Source of the DNA: Thalassospira profundimaris
Lineage (GTDB): Bacteria; Pseudomonadota; Alphaproteobacteria; Rhodospirillales; Thalassospiraceae
Direction of reading: 5' to 3'
Assembly (NCBI RefSeq): GCF_003326755.1
Contig: NZ_JPWH01000007.1
Span: forward strand, 124,001-188,000
DNA: 64,000 nt
This document shows positions 1-10,011 of this stretch, one piece after another. Every line of letters starts with the position of its first letter. Position 1 is the stretch's first letter. Made by a program: the position numbers and the translations under genes. The notes beneath the pieces are model-generated. The model was not told where the DNA came from, did not search any database, and saw nothing but the letters and a program-made list of their open reading frames with translations.

Positions 1-518
1 GTCCGCTTGTATCAGGTGGTGCTGTTTCGGTGAATTTGATGGCCCCGATTGGCCGGTTTTCAGTGCGCGTGCGTGAAAGCGGGCGGGACGCGCTGGGGGC
101 GGCGATTGGCCTTGAACTGCCCACGCGTATTGGGGCACGCACCAAAAACGGCAACCGCGAGGTCATTTGCCTTGGCCCGGATGAATGGCTGTTGCAAACC
201 GGGGCAGGTGAAACGGCAGATATTACCGCTGCCTGTGCCGCGATTTATGCGGCAACACCCCATAGTTTGACCGATATTTCCGCCCGTGAAATTACGGCAA
301 AGATTGAAGGACCGGCCGCAATCGACCTTCTGACAATTGGCTGCCCGCGCGATATTGACCAAATTGCTGTTGGTGATGGATGTCGCACGGTTATTGACGG
401 TATTTCCGTCATTTTGTGGCGAGACGGCGAGGCGTCTTTCCGGGTGGATGTCTGGCGGTCTTTTGCCCCGCATCTGCTGGGTCTGCTTCAAACCGGATCG
501 GCTGAACTGTCTGCATAA
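1..518 (+). CDS. soxG: Sarcosine oxidase gamma subunit, 5'-truncated by the window edge
   Basis: This is the C-terminal part of the gamma subunit of heterotetrameric sarcosine oxidase, which converts sarcosine to glycine and passes the methyl group to tetrahydrofolate. The frame is open back to base 3, so the GTG at 30 is probably not the start; family members are usually about 190-200 residues. Visible family features are LGPDEWLL, the segment LTDISAREITAKIEGP and the closing region FRVDVWRSFAPHLLGLL, typical of the GcvT-related SoxG fold. The soxB, soxD and soxA genes presumably lie just upstream, outside the window. The stop is 27 bases before the glyA start, which suggests co-transcription. 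The assignment rests on sequence pattern plus the betaine-degradation context. Confidence 0.85.
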   Translation, partial: PLVSGGAVSVNLMAPIGRFSVRVRESGRDALGAAIGLELPTRIGARTKNGNREVICLGPDEWLLQTGAGETADITAACAAIYAATPHSLTDISAREITAKIEGPAAIDLLTIGCPRDIDQIAVGDGCRTVIDGISVILWRDGEASFRVDVWRSFAPHLLGLLQTGSAELSA

Positions 519-545
519 AAATTGACGTCCAGAAAGGAATGTACA

Positions 546-1814
546 ATGTCTGACTCAATGGTCACGGCAACCGTTTCGGATGCCGAAATTGCAAAAGCAA
601 TTGCCCATGAACTTGACCGCCAGCAAAATCAGATCGAACTGATTGCCTCGGAAAATATCGTCTCGGAAGATGTGCTGGCAGCGCAGGGATCGGTCCTGAC
701 CAACAAATACGCCGAAGGGTATCCCGGACGGCGCTATTATGGCGGGTGCGAGCATGTTGATGTGGTGGAAACCATTGCCATTGACCGCATCAAACAGCTT
801 TTCGGGGCCGAATTTGCCAATGTGCAGCCCCATTCCGGTGCCCAGGCCAACCAGGCGGTTTTTCTGGCCCTGTTGCAGCCCGGTGACCGCATTATGGGCA
901 TGTCGCTGGCGCATGGCGGGCATTTGACGCACGGTTCGCCGGTCACGATGTCGGGCAAATGGTTTGATGTGGTTTCCTATGAGGTCGAGGAATATACCCA
1001 CCTGATCGACATGGAGGCCGTCCGCAAGGTTGCGCTGGAAACCAAGCCCAAGCTGATTGTTGCCGGGGCATCGGCCTATCCGCGGCATATTGATTTTGCC
1101 GCATTCCGCGCCATTGCCGATGAAGTCGGGGCTTATTTGATGGTCGATATGGCTCATTATGCCGGTCTGGTGGCAGCCGGTGTTTATCCCAACCCGGTGC
1201 CGCATGCCCATGTGGTGACATCCACCACGCACAAAACCCTGCGCGGCCCGCGTGGCGGGTTTATTCTGACCAATGACGAGGCACTGGCCAAGAAATTCAA
1301 TTCCGCAGTGTTCCCGGGAAACCAGGGCGGGCCGCTGATGCACGTTATTGCCGCCAAGGCCGTGGCCTTTGGCGAGGCATTGCAACCCGCCTTTACCGAT
1401 TATGCCAAGCAGGTTATTGACAATGCCCGTGCGCTGTCGGAAGTGTTGATTGAAGGCGGGGTTGATATTGTTTCGGGCGGGACGGATTGCCACATGGTGC
1501 TGGTGGATTTGCGGCCCAAGGGCGTTACCGGCAAGGCAACCGAAGCCGCACTGGAACGTGCGGGCCTGACCTGCAATAAAAACGCCATTCCCTTTGACCC
1601 GGAAAAACCGTTTGTGACATCGGGCGTGCGGCTGGGAACCTCGGCCGGAACAACACGCGGTTTTGGTGTGGCGGAATTTCGCAAAATTGGCGAGCTGATC
1701 ATTAAAGTGATCAATGCCCTTGCGGATAACCCGGAGGGCGATGATGCAACCGAACAGGCTGTGTTGGCCGAAGTTCGTGCCCTGTGCGCCGCCTTCCCGA
1801 TTTACAAGGGCTGA
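546..1814 (+). CDS. glyA: Serine hydroxymethyltransferase
   Basis: PLP enzyme interconverting glycine plus 5,10-methylene-THF and serine. It is 422 residues, the normal length. The PLP lysine is K230 in [14 protein letters not shown]. The N-terminal IASENIVS, the [13 protein letters not shown] substrate loop and the [13 protein letters not shown] block are all intact. The ATG at 546 follows AGAAAGGA; the upstream TTG at 522 in the same frame lacks such a site. In this neighbourhood it consumes the glycine and methylene-THF made by dimethylglycine and sarcosine demethylation, so it is the exit of betaine degradation into serine. It is probably co-transcribed with soxG and is followed by a strong terminator. 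Some genomes carry a second housekeeping glyA, which cannot be judged here. Confidence 0.97.
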   Translation: MSDSMVTATVSDAEIAKAIAHELDRQQNQIELIASENIVSEDVLAAQGSVLTNKYAEGYPGRRYYGGCEHVDVVETIAIDRIKQLFGAEFANVQPHSGAQANQAVFLALLQPGDRIMGMSLAHGGHLTHGSPVTMSGKWFDVVSYEVEEYTHLIDMEAVRKVALETKPKLIVAGASAYPRHIDFAAFRAIADEVGAYLMVDMAHYAGLVAAGVYPNPVPHAHVVTSTTHKTLRGPRGGFILTNDEALAKKFNSAVFPGNQGGPLMHVIAAKAVAFGEALQPAFTDYAKQVIDNARALSEVLIEGGVDIVSGGTDCHMVLVDLRPKGVTGKATEAALERAGLTCNKNAIPFDPEKPFVTSGVRLGTSAGTTRGFGVAEFRKIGELIIKVINALADNPEGDDATEQAVLAEVRALCAAFPIYKG

Positions 1815-1844
1815 TCTTTTCGGCGGTACCGAAAAGAGGATTCC

Positions 1845-1880
1845 AAAACCCCGTGCTGCCGAAAGGTGCCACGGGGTTTT
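1845..1880 (+). terminator. Rho-independent terminator after glyA
   Basis: An 11-bp perfect stem, AAAACCCCGTG (1845-1855) pairing with CACGGGGTTTT (1870-1880), is followed by GTTTTG. It ends the sox-glyA transcript. Confidence 0.85.
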
Positions 1881-1965
1881 GTTTTGCCTGTTTACTGTGC
1901 TGTTGCGGGTAAAAAGCGAGACGGGTGCAGGATATCTGAGTCTGGGCAAAACGCCTTGAGAGCAC

Positions 1966-2003
1966 AACAAAACGGGGCACCTGATTGGGCACCCCGTTTT
2001 GTT
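1966..2003 (-). terminator. Terminator of the dimethylglycine dehydrogenase-like gene
   Basis: A 12-bp stem, AACAAAACGGGG (1966-1977) with CCCCGTTTTGTT (1992-2003), lies just beyond the minus-strand gene that ends at 2025. With 1845-1880 it separates two convergent transcripts. Confidence 0.75.
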
Positions 2004-2024
2004 ATGCTTGATGCGTGCAGCCTG

Positions 2025-4586
2025 TTAGCTGCGTGGTTTCAGGTTTTCCGGGTCATACAGCGGTTTGTAACCGATACCTACCACCTCAACCGGGTAAATT
2101 TCGTCAAAATACGAAATGTTGAGTTTGCGGCCTTCCTGGCAATAGGCGTGCGGCAGATAGGCCAGTGCAATGTTTTTGCCGACGCTGGGGCCAAAGGCAA
2201 TGGATGTGGTGTAAGACCGGCGGCCCAACTCGTCGATCAGGGTTTCGCCGGTTTCCGGATCCATCACCGGAAGCGATCCCAGCGGATAGCGGGCAACACC
2301 CTGGCTGTCGATATTGTCGGTGACAACAAGGGTGCAGAGCATGGCAGGCTGGTGGTCGCGTTCACGATATTCGACATGCTTTGCCTTGCCGCAGAAATCA
2401 GCTTCCTTGACCTTGGGACGGGCAAGGTTGGCTTCATAAAGGTTGTATTGCGTGATCAAATCGGCGTTTTGCAAACGCAGCGATTTTTCCAGGCGGCGCG
2501 AATTGGCATAGGTTTCAACACCCACGGCAATCACACCGGTCGAGCGCAACGCATCCCAGACATCCAGTCCGTCTTCGTAACGCATGTGCAATTCCCAGCC
2601 CTGTTCGCCAACATAGGAAATGCGGAATGCGGTAACGGTTTTACCGGCAATTTTAATCGGGCGAATGGCGGCAAACGGGAAGTTTTCCAGGCTCAGCGCA
2701 TCGGGGTCTTCAACCACCTTTTGCAGGTTTTCACGCGCATTCGGGCCCCAGATGCCGACAGTTGTGTATTTTTCGGTGACATCGGTGATGGTCACCGAAA
2801 AACCTTTATCCTGGGCAACGCGGCGCATATAGATCAAATCGCGCGGACCGGCATCGGCCCCGTTAACCAGGCGGCAGCGATCTTCCATGCGGAACACGGT
2901 AAAGTCGGCCCGCACATTGCCTTCATCATCGAGCATGTGGGTATAAATACCCTTGCCAATGTTATTATCGCCGCCAACCTTGGCAACACACAGCCATTCC
3001 ATCAGGGCAACGTGATCGGGGCCTTCAATGTCGGTCATGTGAAAATGCGACAGGTTGATAATGCCGCAATCCGCACTCATTTCGAGCTGTTCGGCATTGG
3101 AAACACGCCAGAAGTGGCGGGTGTCCCATTCGTTTTCACGCACCGGCACCTGATCGGCGTATTTCTCCAGCAAATGTTCGTTGGCGGCGTAACCGTGCGC
3201 GCGTTCCCAGCCGCCCAGTTCCATGAAATAGCCACCCAGTTCAACCTCGCGTTCATAAAAGGGTGAACGGCGAATGCCACGGGCATTGGCAAAGGGTTCG
3301 CGCGGGTGAATCGGCGGGTTATAGATTTTCTTCGCCGTTTCCCAGCAGCGGTCATAGATATATTGTTCACCCAGCTGGAAATCGTTAAAGCGGCTGTAAT
3401 CAATGGCGTGATGGTCAATATGGGTGCGGTTATGGGTCATCCAGTCCGCCAGCAATTTGCCCATGCCCGGCCCGTCCTTGATCCAGATGCCGACCGAATA
3501 CCACAAACCGCGCAGTTTGCGGCTTTCGCCCATTGCCGGACCGCCATCGATGGAGGTTTGCAACAGGCCATTAAAGGAATGGCTTTCGTTAAAGCCCAGT
3601 TCGGTCAGGATCGGGGTCAGTTCCATTGCCCGTTCCAGCGGTTCGATCACGTCCTCAAGCTCCAGATCGCGCTGGGAGGGTGAAAGCCGCGCCTGGTGTT
3701 TTTCAAGAATTTCGCGTGGATGCACAAGGCGGGGGTTTTCCTCGTAATAATAGCCCCACTCGATCTGGCCGCCTTCGGTGCTTTTGGGGTCGCCGGTATC
3801 GCGCATATAGGCCGAATTGCCCTGATCGCGCAAAAGCGGCATGCCAATTTCAACACCCGTACCTTCAAATTCGTTATACGGTCCGAAAAAGGTCAGCGGA
3901 TGGTCAACGGGCATAACCGGCAGGTCTTCACCGGCCAGTTCGGCAATCAGACGGCCCCACAGCCCGGCACATACAACCACATAATCGGCCATGATGGTAC
4001 CGCGTTCGGTGCGGACACCGGTAATGCGGCCATTCTCGCTGGTCAGTTCAAGTGCTGATGTATTGCCAAACGCCTGGAGCTTGCCTGTTGCAATCGCCTG
4101 ATCGACCAGTTTGCCCGCCACGGTTTGCGACCGCGGGGTGACAAGGCCGGCATCCGGGTCCCACATCGCACCCTGGATCTGGTCTTCTTCAAGCAGCGGG
4201 AATTTTTCCTTGGCTTCGGCGGCACTGATGATTTTGACATTGGTGCCAAAGGCCTTGCCGGAATCAACCCGGCGTTTGAGTTCGGCCATGCGTTCATCGT
4301 CGCCAACGCGGGCCACTTCAAGGCCGCCGATGCGGGCATAGTGCCCCATCTTTTCATAGAAATTCATCGAATACATCGTCGTCCAGCAGGACAGAAGGTC
4401 ATGGCTGGTCGCAAAGCAGAAATCCGAGGCGTGTGCCGTCGAGCCAATGTCGGTCGGGATGCCGGATTTGTCGATGCCGACAATATCGTCCCAGCCATTT
4501 TCGATCAGATGGTGGACCACCGAGGCACCCACGATGCCGCCGAGGCCAACGATTACGACTTTTGCCCTGTTGGGAAATGCGGCCAT
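2025..4586 (-). CDS. Dimethylglycine dehydrogenase-like FAD/GcvT fusion protein
   Basis: An 853-residue two-part enzyme: an N-terminal DAO-type FAD oxidoreductase (about 1-430) fused to a GcvT aminomethyltransferase-like folate domain with its C-terminal barrel (about 440-850), the layout of mitochondrial dimethylglycine and sarcosine dehydrogenases. The dinucleotide motif is VIVGLGGIVGAS (11-22). His52 in TAHASD sits where mammalian DMGDH carries its covalently bound FAD; equivalence is inferred. Known relatives oxidise an N-methyl group and load it onto tetrahydrofolate as 5,10-methylene-THF. It is last in the etfB-etfA-purU order, so electrons probably go to ETF. Because soxG is adjacent, dimethylglycine is the more likely substrate, but sarcosine or another methylated amine cannot be excluded. 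Confidence 0.85.
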   Translation of the reverse strand: MAAFPNRAKVVIVGLGGIVGASVVHHLIENGWDDIVGIDKSGIPTDIGSTAHASDFCFATSHDLLSCWTTMYSMNFYEKMGHYARIGGLEVARVGDDERMAELKRRVDSGKAFGTNVKIISAAEAKEKFPLLEEDQIQGAMWDPDAGLVTPRSQTVAGKLVDQAIATGKLQAFGNTSALELTSENGRITGVRTERGTIMADYVVVCAGLWGRLIAELAGEDLPVMPVDHPLTFFGPYNEFEGTGVEIGMPLLRDQGNSAYMRDTGDPKSTEGGQIEWGYYYEENPRLVHPREILEKHQARLSPSQRDLELEDVIEPLERAMELTPILTELGFNESHSFNGLLQTSIDGGPAMGESRKLRGLWYSVGIWIKDGPGMGKLLADWMTHNRTHIDHHAIDYSRFNDFQLGEQYIYDRCWETAKKIYNPPIHPREPFANARGIRRSPFYEREVELGGYFMELGGWERAHGYAANEHLLEKYADQVPVRENEWDTRHFWRVSNAEQLEMSADCGIINLSHFHMTDIEGPDHVALMEWLCVAKVGGDNNIGKGIYTHMLDDEGNVRADFTVFRMEDRCRLVNGADAGPRDLIYMRRVAQDKGFSVTITDVTEKYTTVGIWGPNARENLQKVVEDPDALSLENFPFAAIRPIKIAGKTVTAFRISYVGEQGWELHMRYEDGLDVWDALRSTGVIAVGVETYANSRRLEKSLRLQNADLITQYNLYEANLARPKVKEADFCGKAKHVEYRERDHQPAMLCTLVVTDNIDSQGVARYPLGSLPVMDPETGETLIDELGRRSYTTSIAFGPSVGKNIALAYLPHAYCQEGRKLNISYFDEIYPVEVVGIGYKPLYDPENLKPRS

Positions 4587-4714
4587 TTATCTCAGTCCTT
4601 CTTCTCGAGATGATGATCTGCTTTTTTAGGTTCTTTCGGGGCCCCTGACTGATTGCCCCGTCATGGCGTTCGGGTATTGAACAGGTGGTCAGGCTTTGCG
4701 GTAAAACGACCGAC

Positions 4715-4736
4715 GGGGACCGGCAAACCGGTCCCC
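4715..4736 (-). terminator. Stem-loop between purU and the dehydrogenase gene
   Basis: GGGGACCGG (4715-4723), CAAA, CCGGTCCCC (4728-4736) is a perfect 9-bp stem in the 162-bp gap downstream of purU. It may terminate or attenuate the etfBA-purU transcript, or protect a processed 3' end. Confidence 0.6.
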
Positions 4737-4748
4737 TTTTCGGGCAAA

Positions 4749-5606
4749 TTACGAGGTGAAAACCACCGTTCTTGTTTTATTGAGCATGACGCGCCCTTCG
4801 AGGTGATATTTGACCCCCCGGGCCAGAACACGCGCCTCGATATCCCGGCCGGTGGCAACAAAATCCTCGGCCGACATGGCGTGGCTGACGCGTTCGGTTT
4901 CCTGTTCAATGATCGGGCCTTCATCAAGGTCCGGTGTTACATAATGCGCGGTTGCGCCAATCAGTTTCACGCCGCGTTCATGGGCCTGGTGATAGGGCTT
5001 TGCCCCCTTGAAGGAGGGCAGGAACGAATGGTGGATATTGATGATCATGCCAAAGAATTTATTGGAAAAATCGTTGGTCAGAACCTGCATGTAGCGGGCA
5101 AGGACCACCAGTTCGGCATTGGTTTCCTTGATCAGGTCGGAAAGGGCGGCTTCCTGTTCGACCTTGTTTTCCTTGTTGACCGGCATGTAATGGAAGGGAA
5201 TGCCTTCCTGCTCGGCGATTTTGCGGGCCGTTTCGTGGTTGGAAACGATGGCCGCCACCTCTGCATCCAGCCAGCCCACCTTGATTTGATAGAGAAGATG
5301 CAGCATCGCATGGTCAAATTTGGAAACCATGATGATGATCTTTGGACGGCGTGACAGGTCCTGAACCTTTAACTTCATATTGAAGCGGTCCACAGCCGGA
5401 CTCAGCATCAGTTCGACCTGCGATTTATCGATGTCGGCAGGGGTGCTGACCGCGATGCGCAGGAAAAACTGGTTCGACTGGCGGTCAAAGAACTGGTTGG
5501 ATTCAATGATATTGGCATTGCGCGATGCCAGGGCCGATGTCACGGCGGCAACGATGCCGGGGCGGTCGTCACAGGCAATACGCAGGATATAGGATGATTC
5601 GCTCAC
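4749..5606 (-). CDS. purU: Formyltetrahydrofolate deformylase
   Basis: Hydrolyses 10-formyl-THF to formate and free THF. At 285 residues it has the family length. An N-terminal ACT domain (about 1-85: YILRIACDDRPGIVAAVTS, then SNQFFDRQSNQFFLRI) is followed by a formyltransferase domain with INIHHSFLPSFKGAKPYHQA carrying the catalytic Asn-His pair, and with D in TPDLDEGPIIEQ. The start is GTG at 5606 behind GGAG. Lying between the ETF genes and the dehydrogenase, it most likely recycles folate when N-demethylation floods the C1 pool, rather than serving purine synthesis. The same grouping is known in betaine-degradation regions of other proteobacteria. Confidence 0.95.
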   Translation of the reverse strand: MSESSYILRIACDDRPGIVAAVTSALASRNANIIESNQFFDRQSNQFFLRIAVSTPADIDKSQVELMLSPAVDRFNMKLKVQDLSRRPKIIIMVSKFDHAMLHLLYQIKVGWLDAEVAAIVSNHETARKIAEQEGIPFHYMPVNKENKVEQEAALSDLIKETNAELVVLARYMQVLTNDFSNKFFGMIINIHHSFLPSFKGAKPYHQAHERGVKLIGATAHYVTPDLDEGPIIEQETERVSHAMSAEDFVATGRDIEARVLARGVKYHLEGRVMLNKTRTVVFTS

Positions 5607-5641
5607 TGGAGTTGCTCCGTTTCAAATGGCTGAGTGGGGGA

Positions 5642-6577
5642 TCAGAGCTGACGCTCCAGTTCGGGAAGAATTTCAAACAGGTCGCCGACAATGCCATAAT
5701 CGGCCACCTGAAAGATCGGTGCGTCTTCGTCGGTGTTGATGGCGACGATGATTTTGGAATCTTTCATCCCGGCAAGATGCTGAATGGCACCGGAAATACC
5801 ACAGGCGATGTAAAGATCGGGGGCGACGACCTTGCCGGTCTGGCCGACCTGAAGGTCATTGGCGGCATATCCCGCATCGACTGCGGCGCGCGATGCGCCA
5901 ATGGCCGCGCCCAGTTTATCGGCAACCGGGGTGAGAACATTCTGGAATTTCTCCGATGATCCCAGCGCACGGCCACCCGAAACAATGATTTTTGCGGAAT
6001 TCAGTTCCGGCCGGTCGCTTTCGGAAAGGATGTTTTCAACAAAGCTGGAAAGACCGGCATTCTCGCCACTGGTGCTTACGGTTTCGATCGGGGCTTTGTT
6101 ATCGCCCGTTGCGGCGGCGGCAAAGCTGGTTGTGCGGATGGTCAGGACTTTTTTATCGTCAGTCGTCTGGACAACTTCAATGGCATTGCCCGCATAGATC
6201 GGATGTTTGAAGGTATCGGACGCGACGATTTCGGTCACATCCGAAACCTGCATGACATCAAGCAGGGCGGCAACACGCGGCAGGATGTTTTTGCCATTGG
6301 TGGTGGCCGCTGCCAGGATGGTGTCATAATCTGCTGCAATAGACAGGATCAGCGATGCGGTCGGTTCTGCCAACTGATTGGCAAGGGTTGCATCATCGGC
6401 GAGCAAAACTTTGCGGATGCCATTCAGGCTGGCGGCCTGCTCTGCGACCGGGGCGGCATTGTGCCCGGAAACCAGAATGTCAATATCGCCGCCCATTGCC
6501 AATGCCGCTGTAAGAGCCTTGGTGGTTTGTTCGGACAGGGCCGCATTGTCATGTTCAGCAAAAACAAGAATAGCCAT
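5642..6577 (-). CDS. etfA: Electron transfer flavoprotein alpha subunit
   Basis: The FAD-binding alpha subunit (311 residues) of the ETF heterodimer, a soluble carrier from flavin dehydrogenases to ETF-ubiquinone oxidoreductase. The C-terminal FAD domain is clear: VSGGRALGSSEKF, GAAIGASRAAVDAGY, QVGQTGKVVAPDLYIACGIS and INTDEDAPIF. The ATG at 6577 has GGAGA upstream. It lies 15 bases after etfB and 35 before purU, an operon ending in the dehydrogenase gene. A dedicated ETF beside dimethylglycine degradation implies the methyl-group electrons enter the quinone pool; ETF-QO is not in the window. Confidence 0.95.
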   Translation of the reverse strand: MAILVFAEHDNAALSEQTTKALTAALAMGGDIDILVSGHNAAPVAEQAASLNGIRKVLLADDATLANQLAEPTASLILSIAADYDTILAAATTNGKNILPRVAALLDVMQVSDVTEIVASDTFKHPIYAGNAIEVVQTTDDKKVLTIRTTSFAAAATGDNKAPIETVSTSGENAGLSSFVENILSESDRPELNSAKIIVSGGRALGSSEKFQNVLTPVADKLGAAIGASRAAVDAGYAANDLQVGQTGKVVAPDLYIACGISGAIQHLAGMKDSKIIVAINTDEDAPIFQVADYGIVGDLFEILPELERQL

Positions 6578-6592
6578 TTTCAGTATCTCCGC

Positions 6593-7354
6593 TTAGGCCG
6601 CCTGGATGACGCCAGCTTCGTTTTTCAGTTTGTCGATCAGCTCGGCGGTATCGGCAACTTTAACACCTGCCTGGCGGACGGCGGGTTCTTCCACCCGCAC
6701 GACCTTGCAGCGCGATGACATGGACACGCCAAAATCATCGGGTGTTTTTTTCTCGAGCGGCTTTTTCTTTGCCTTCATGATATTGGGCAAAGAGGCATAG
6801 CGCGGTTCGTTCAGGCGCAAATCAGCGGTGACGATGGCGGGAAGTTTAACCGTGATCGCTTGCAGGCCGCCATCGACTTCGCGGGTGACTTTTGCCTCGC
6901 CCGACCCGATTTCCAGTTTGGAGGCAAAGGTTGCCTGCGACCAGCCCAGCAGGGCAGAGAGCATCTGTCCGGTCTGGTTGGCATCATCATCAATGGCCTG
7001 CTTGCCCAGAATGACGATTTCCGGTTTTTCTTCCTCGATCGCGGCCTTGAGCAGCTTTGCCACCGTCAGGGATTCCGTGCGCTGGTCGGTTTCGATCAAC
7101 AGGGCACGGTCCGCGCCCATCGCAAGGGCGGTGCGCAATGTTTCCTGGGCCTGGGCCGGACCGATGGAAACAACAACAATTTCGCTGGCAGTGCCTGCTT
7201 CTTTCAGGCGAACGGCTTCTTCGACGGCAATTTCGTCAAAGGGATTCATCGACATCTTGACATTGGCAAGATCAACGCCCGATCCATCCGCCTTGACGCG
7301 AATTTTCACGTTGTAATCAACAACCCGCTTAACAGGTACAAGGACCTTCATCAT
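6593..7354 (-). CDS. etfB: Electron transfer flavoprotein beta subunit
   Basis: The AMP-binding beta subunit (253 residues) of ETF. Typical features are [19 protein letters not shown] at the N-terminus, [34 protein letters not shown] and the late [24 protein letters not shown] (docking and methylated-lysine region in known ETFs). Two ATG codons are adjacent (7354 and 7351) behind GAGAGGTAA; the second has the better spacing, so the true start may be one codon in. First gene of the etfB-etfA-purU-dehydrogenase operon, transcribed away from the GbdR-like regulator. Confidence 0.95.
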   Translation of the reverse strand: MMKVLVPVKRVVDYNVKIRVKADGSGVDLANVKMSMNPFDEIAVEEAVRLKEAGTASEIVVVSIGPAQAQETLRTALAMGADRALLIETDQRTESLTVAKLLKAAIEEEKPEIVILGKQAIDDDANQTGQMLSALLGWSQATFASKLEIGSGEAKVTREVDGGLQAITVKLPAIVTADLRLNEPRYASLPNIMKAKKKPLEKKTPDDFGVSMSSRCKVVRVEEPAVRQAGVKVADTAELIDKLKNEAGVIQAA

Positions 7355-7724
7355 TTACCTCTCTGACGCATTCCCGGAATGTCATTGCAGCCGGGACCAG
7401 CCCTGTTTTTGACAGGGCCGTTATTTTTGTTGTGCAGCAGGGGGTGCCAGCGCATTGCCCCGAAGTCTTTTGTGACCAGCACTTATGGTTCATGCTGTTA
7501 GGAATTCCGGTCGTCTGTGGCGCGAATCTTCTGCCATTATCGGGGGCCGATGCAGGCAGGAAGCATTTTGCGTATGAGCGACTGTTTCCCTTGGCATGAC
7601 GGGCTGGGTTTCAGTATTCTGGGAAATAATCTGGCGTTTTCTAACGTTAAAAAATAGAATGTTTGCGTCAAAGCGAGATTATCGCTACGACAATTGCAGG
7701 AACCTTTTAAAAGTCGGAGGTCAT
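7355..7724. promoter_or_regulatory. Divergent intergenic region, etfB to GbdR-like regulator
   Basis: 370 bases without a supportable gene. It must hold the etfB promoter (leftward) and the regulator promoter (rightward). A small stem-loop, GCCCTGT (7400-7406) with ACAGGGC (7412-7418), is visible. No operator could be named with confidence. An open frame runs upstream of the regulator from 7596, but the strong GGAGG at 7716-7720 argues that translation begins at 7725. Confidence 0.5.
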
Positions 7725-8813
7725 ATGGGCGCGACGCGTGACTTTCAGGCCGGCAGTTTTCAGTCAAACCAGGTTTCTGCCGCACGGCCGGCAAAACCGA
7801 AAACCGAGGCCCCGCGGCTGTCGGTCGGGTTCATACTGGCAAACCGCTTTACACTTTGTGCCTTTGCCAATTTCGTGGATGTATTGCGCCTGGCCGCCGA
7901 TGATGGTGATCGCAGTCGTCCGATTTTGTGCAAATGGACGGTGCTGTCCGATACGATGGATCCGGTCGCGTCGAGCAGCGGCATCACCGTACAGGCCAAG
8001 GAAAGGCTGGGGGACCCAAGGCGGTTTCATTATATTGTTGTCGTGGGTGGGCTGATGGATGAAACGCCCACGCTTAGCCCCGCTTATCACCGTTTCCTGC
8101 ACGAGGCCGCAGCCGCGGGCGTGCCGCTGATCGGCATTTGTACAGGCGCGTTTTTACTCCATCAGGCTGGATTGCTTGACGGGTATCGCTGTTGTGTGAG
8201 CTGGTTTCACCATTCGGATTTCATGGAGCAGTTTGAAGGGCTGGACCCGGTTGCCGACCAGATATTTGTTGTGGACCGTGACCGGCTGACCTGTTCAGGC
8301 GGGGTCAGTTCGGCACATTTGGCCGCCTATCTGGTGGACAAGCATGTGGGCCGGGCCCAGGCCAATAAAAGCCTGCATATCATGATTATTGACGATGCCC
8401 TGCAGGCGGAAAAACCCCAGCCCGGTATTCCGCTGGATTTGAAAACCCGCGACCCGATTGTGCAGCGCGCGCTTTTGATCATGCAGCAAAATATCGATAC
8501 ACCCATATCCGTACAGGAAGTGGCACGGCGCATGGGCAATAGCAAACGCCAGATTGAACGGCATTTCAGACTGACGCTGGACACATCCCCACAGGTGGCG
8601 TTTTTGAATATTCGCCTGGATCTGGCGCGTCATCTGATTGAAAAAAGCCAGAAATCCGTCGCCCAGATTGCAGTGGATTGCGGTTTTTGTGATTCGTCGC
8701 ATCTAAGCCGCATGTTTCGCCGCCGATACGGATGTACCCCGCAAGCCTTGCGCCAGCCCACAGGCGCCCGCACCGAGGAGGCTGTGCCCGATGTGGAGGA
8801 GCTGTCACCTTAA
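7725..8813 (+). CDS. GlxA/GbdR-like AraC-family regulator of betaine catabolism
   Basis: A 362-residue activator with an N-terminal DJ-1/PfpI-like sensing domain (about 25-210) and a C-terminal AraC double helix-turn-helix (about 250-345: ISVQEVARRMGNSKRQIERHF, then SVAQIAVDCGFCDSSHLSRMF). The conserved GICTGAFLLHQAGLLDG around the nucleophile-elbow cysteine is the GlxA-family hallmark. The size and position, between the demethylation genes and the betaine importer, match GbdR of Pseudomonas, which senses betaine and dimethylglycine. Start chosen at 7725 because GGAGG ends five bases before. By analogy it activates gbcA/gbcB, the etf operon and possibly proXWV; this is inferred from position. 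Confidence 0.85.
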   Translation: MGATRDFQAGSFQSNQVSAARPAKPKTEAPRLSVGFILANRFTLCAFANFVDVLRLAADDGDRSRPILCKWTVLSDTMDPVASSSGITVQAKERLGDPRRFHYIVVVGGLMDETPTLSPAYHRFLHEAAAAGVPLIGICTGAFLLHQAGLLDGYRCCVSWFHHSDFMEQFEGLDPVADQIFVVDRDRLTCSGGVSSAHLAAYLVDKHVGRAQANKSLHIMIIDDALQAEKPQPGIPLDLKTRDPIVQRALLIMQQNIDTPISVQEVARRMGNSKRQIERHFRLTLDTSPQVAFLNIRLDLARHLIEKSQKSVAQIAVDCGFCDSSHLSRMFRRRYGCTPQALRQPTGARTEEAVPDVEELSP

Positions 8814-8858
8814 CGATCCGTCATTTTAAAACCGGATCGGTTATTGGTTGAAGAAAAA

Positions 8859-8886
8859 CGCCGCCCGATTTGATAACCGGGCGGCG
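8859..8886 (-). terminator. Terminator of the proXWV operon
   Basis: CGCCGCCCG (8859-8867) and CGGGCGGCG (8878-8886) form a perfect 9-bp GC stem with AAAAA on its left, so read leftward it ends in TTTTT. It sits between the ends of the convergent regulator and proV genes. Confidence 0.85.
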
Positions 8887-8931
8887 CTTGTCTGATTTTA
8901 TAGATTTCGCAAGCTGCAGGGGCAGGCAGGG

Positions 8932-10011
8932 TCAGGATGAAATCGCAATCGGGTCCGTTTGTTCGCGTGGGACATCCTGAATGTCGATCATGGCACCGGC
9001 AAGTTGCCGGAAGCTGACCTTGCCCAGGGGCTGCCCCGATGTGGAAACCACGGTACCAACGCCATCCGATGTATCAGCCAGCATCCGCATGGCATCTTCG
9101 ATGGTGGTTCCTGCCGTGATTGATACACCGACCGTTTGTGCACCGGCCAATAGCGGCATCATCACGGCTTCGACATGGACAACGCGGCCCCGATTGACCT
9201 CCTTGACGAAGTTCGCCACATAGTCATCGGCAGGGCGCAGGACGATGTCCTGGCTTGTCCCCTGCTGGATGATTTCGCCGTCACGCAGAATGGCGATCTG
9301 ATCGCCCAGACGAAGGGCTTCGTCCAGATCGTGGGTAATAAAAACGATTGTTTTCTCGATTTCCTTTTGAATATCCAGAAGAACCGTTTGCATATCCATG
9401 CGGATTAGCGGGTCCAGGGCCGAGAAGGCTTCGTCCATTAACAGAACCGGGGCATCATTGGCAAGGGCGCGGGCCAGGCCGACGCGCTGCTGCATCCCGC
9501 CGGAAAGCTGATTGGGGTATTTTTCCTCAAACCCTTTCAACCCGACGCGATCAAGCCAGCGCATTGCGATGTCGATGGCTTTGGACCGGTCAATGCCCTG
9601 AACCTCGAGGCCAAAGATGGTATTGTCCAGAACCGTCCGATGGGGCAGCAGGGCGAATTTCTGAAACACCATTGCCGTTTGATGACGTCGAAAGGCACGC
9701 AGTTCGTCCTGGTTCATTTTGACAATGTCAACACCATCCACCAGCACCTCGCCACAGGTCGGGTCAACCAGACGGTTGATATGGCGGATAAGTGTTGATT
9801 TGCCCGACCCCGAAAGCCCCATGATGACCTGGATACGGCCAGAGGGAATTTCGAGATTGATGTTGCGAAGGCCCAGGATGTGACCAAATTTTTCGTTGAG
9901 TTCGGCCTTGGTCATGCCCTTTTGCACTGCATCAACATGCAGGGCCGGATTATGGCCGAAAATCTTGTATAGATTGCGGATGTGTATCCCGCCAGACAGA
10001 TGATCAGCCAT
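8932..10011 (-). CDS. proV: Glycine betaine ABC importer, ATP-binding subunit
   Basis: Energises quaternary-amine import (359 residues). Walker [11 protein letters not shown]-loop [11 protein letters not shown], signature [16 protein letters not shown], Walker [14 protein letters not shown] and the H-loop ITHDLDEA are intact. The N-terminal stretch [22 protein letters not shown] is the extension typical of ProV/OpuAA. The last ~80 residues resemble a CBS-type regulatory region. Translation starts at ATG 10011, overlapping the proW stop by 8 bases with GGGAGA just ahead; the longer open frame to 10101 would lie inside proW. In this locus the cargo is probably glycine betaine or a relative used as a nutrient. 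Confidence 0.93.
   Translation of the reverse strand: MADHLSGGIHIRNLYKIFGHNPALHVDAVQKGMTKAELNEKFGHILGLRNINLEIPSGRIQVIMGLSGSGKSTLIRHINRLVDPTCGEVLVDGVDIVKMNQDELRAFRRHQTAMVFQKFALLPHRTVLDNTIFGLEVQGIDRSKAIDIAMRWLDRVGLKGFEEKYPNQLSGGMQQRVGLARALANDAPVLLMDEAFSALDPLIRMDMQTVLLDIQKEIEKTIVFITHDLDEALRLGDQIAILRDGEIIQQGTSQDIVLRPADDYVANFVKEVNRGRVVHVEAVMMPLLAGAQTVGVSITAGTTIEDAMRMLADTSDGVGTVVSTSGQPLGKVSFRQLAGAMIDIQDVPREQTDPIAISS

Noticed and set aside
555-1970. 471-residue open frame antisense to glyA
   Set aside because: It is the shadow of a real gene with strong codon bias; composition is Gln/His/Arg/Gly-rich with no family resemblance, while the plus strand encodes an unmistakable serine hydroxymethyltransferase.
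1866-3266. 466-residue plus-strand open frame
   Set aside because: Antisense to the dimethylglycine dehydrogenase-like gene, runs through two terminator stems at its start and has no recognisable motif.
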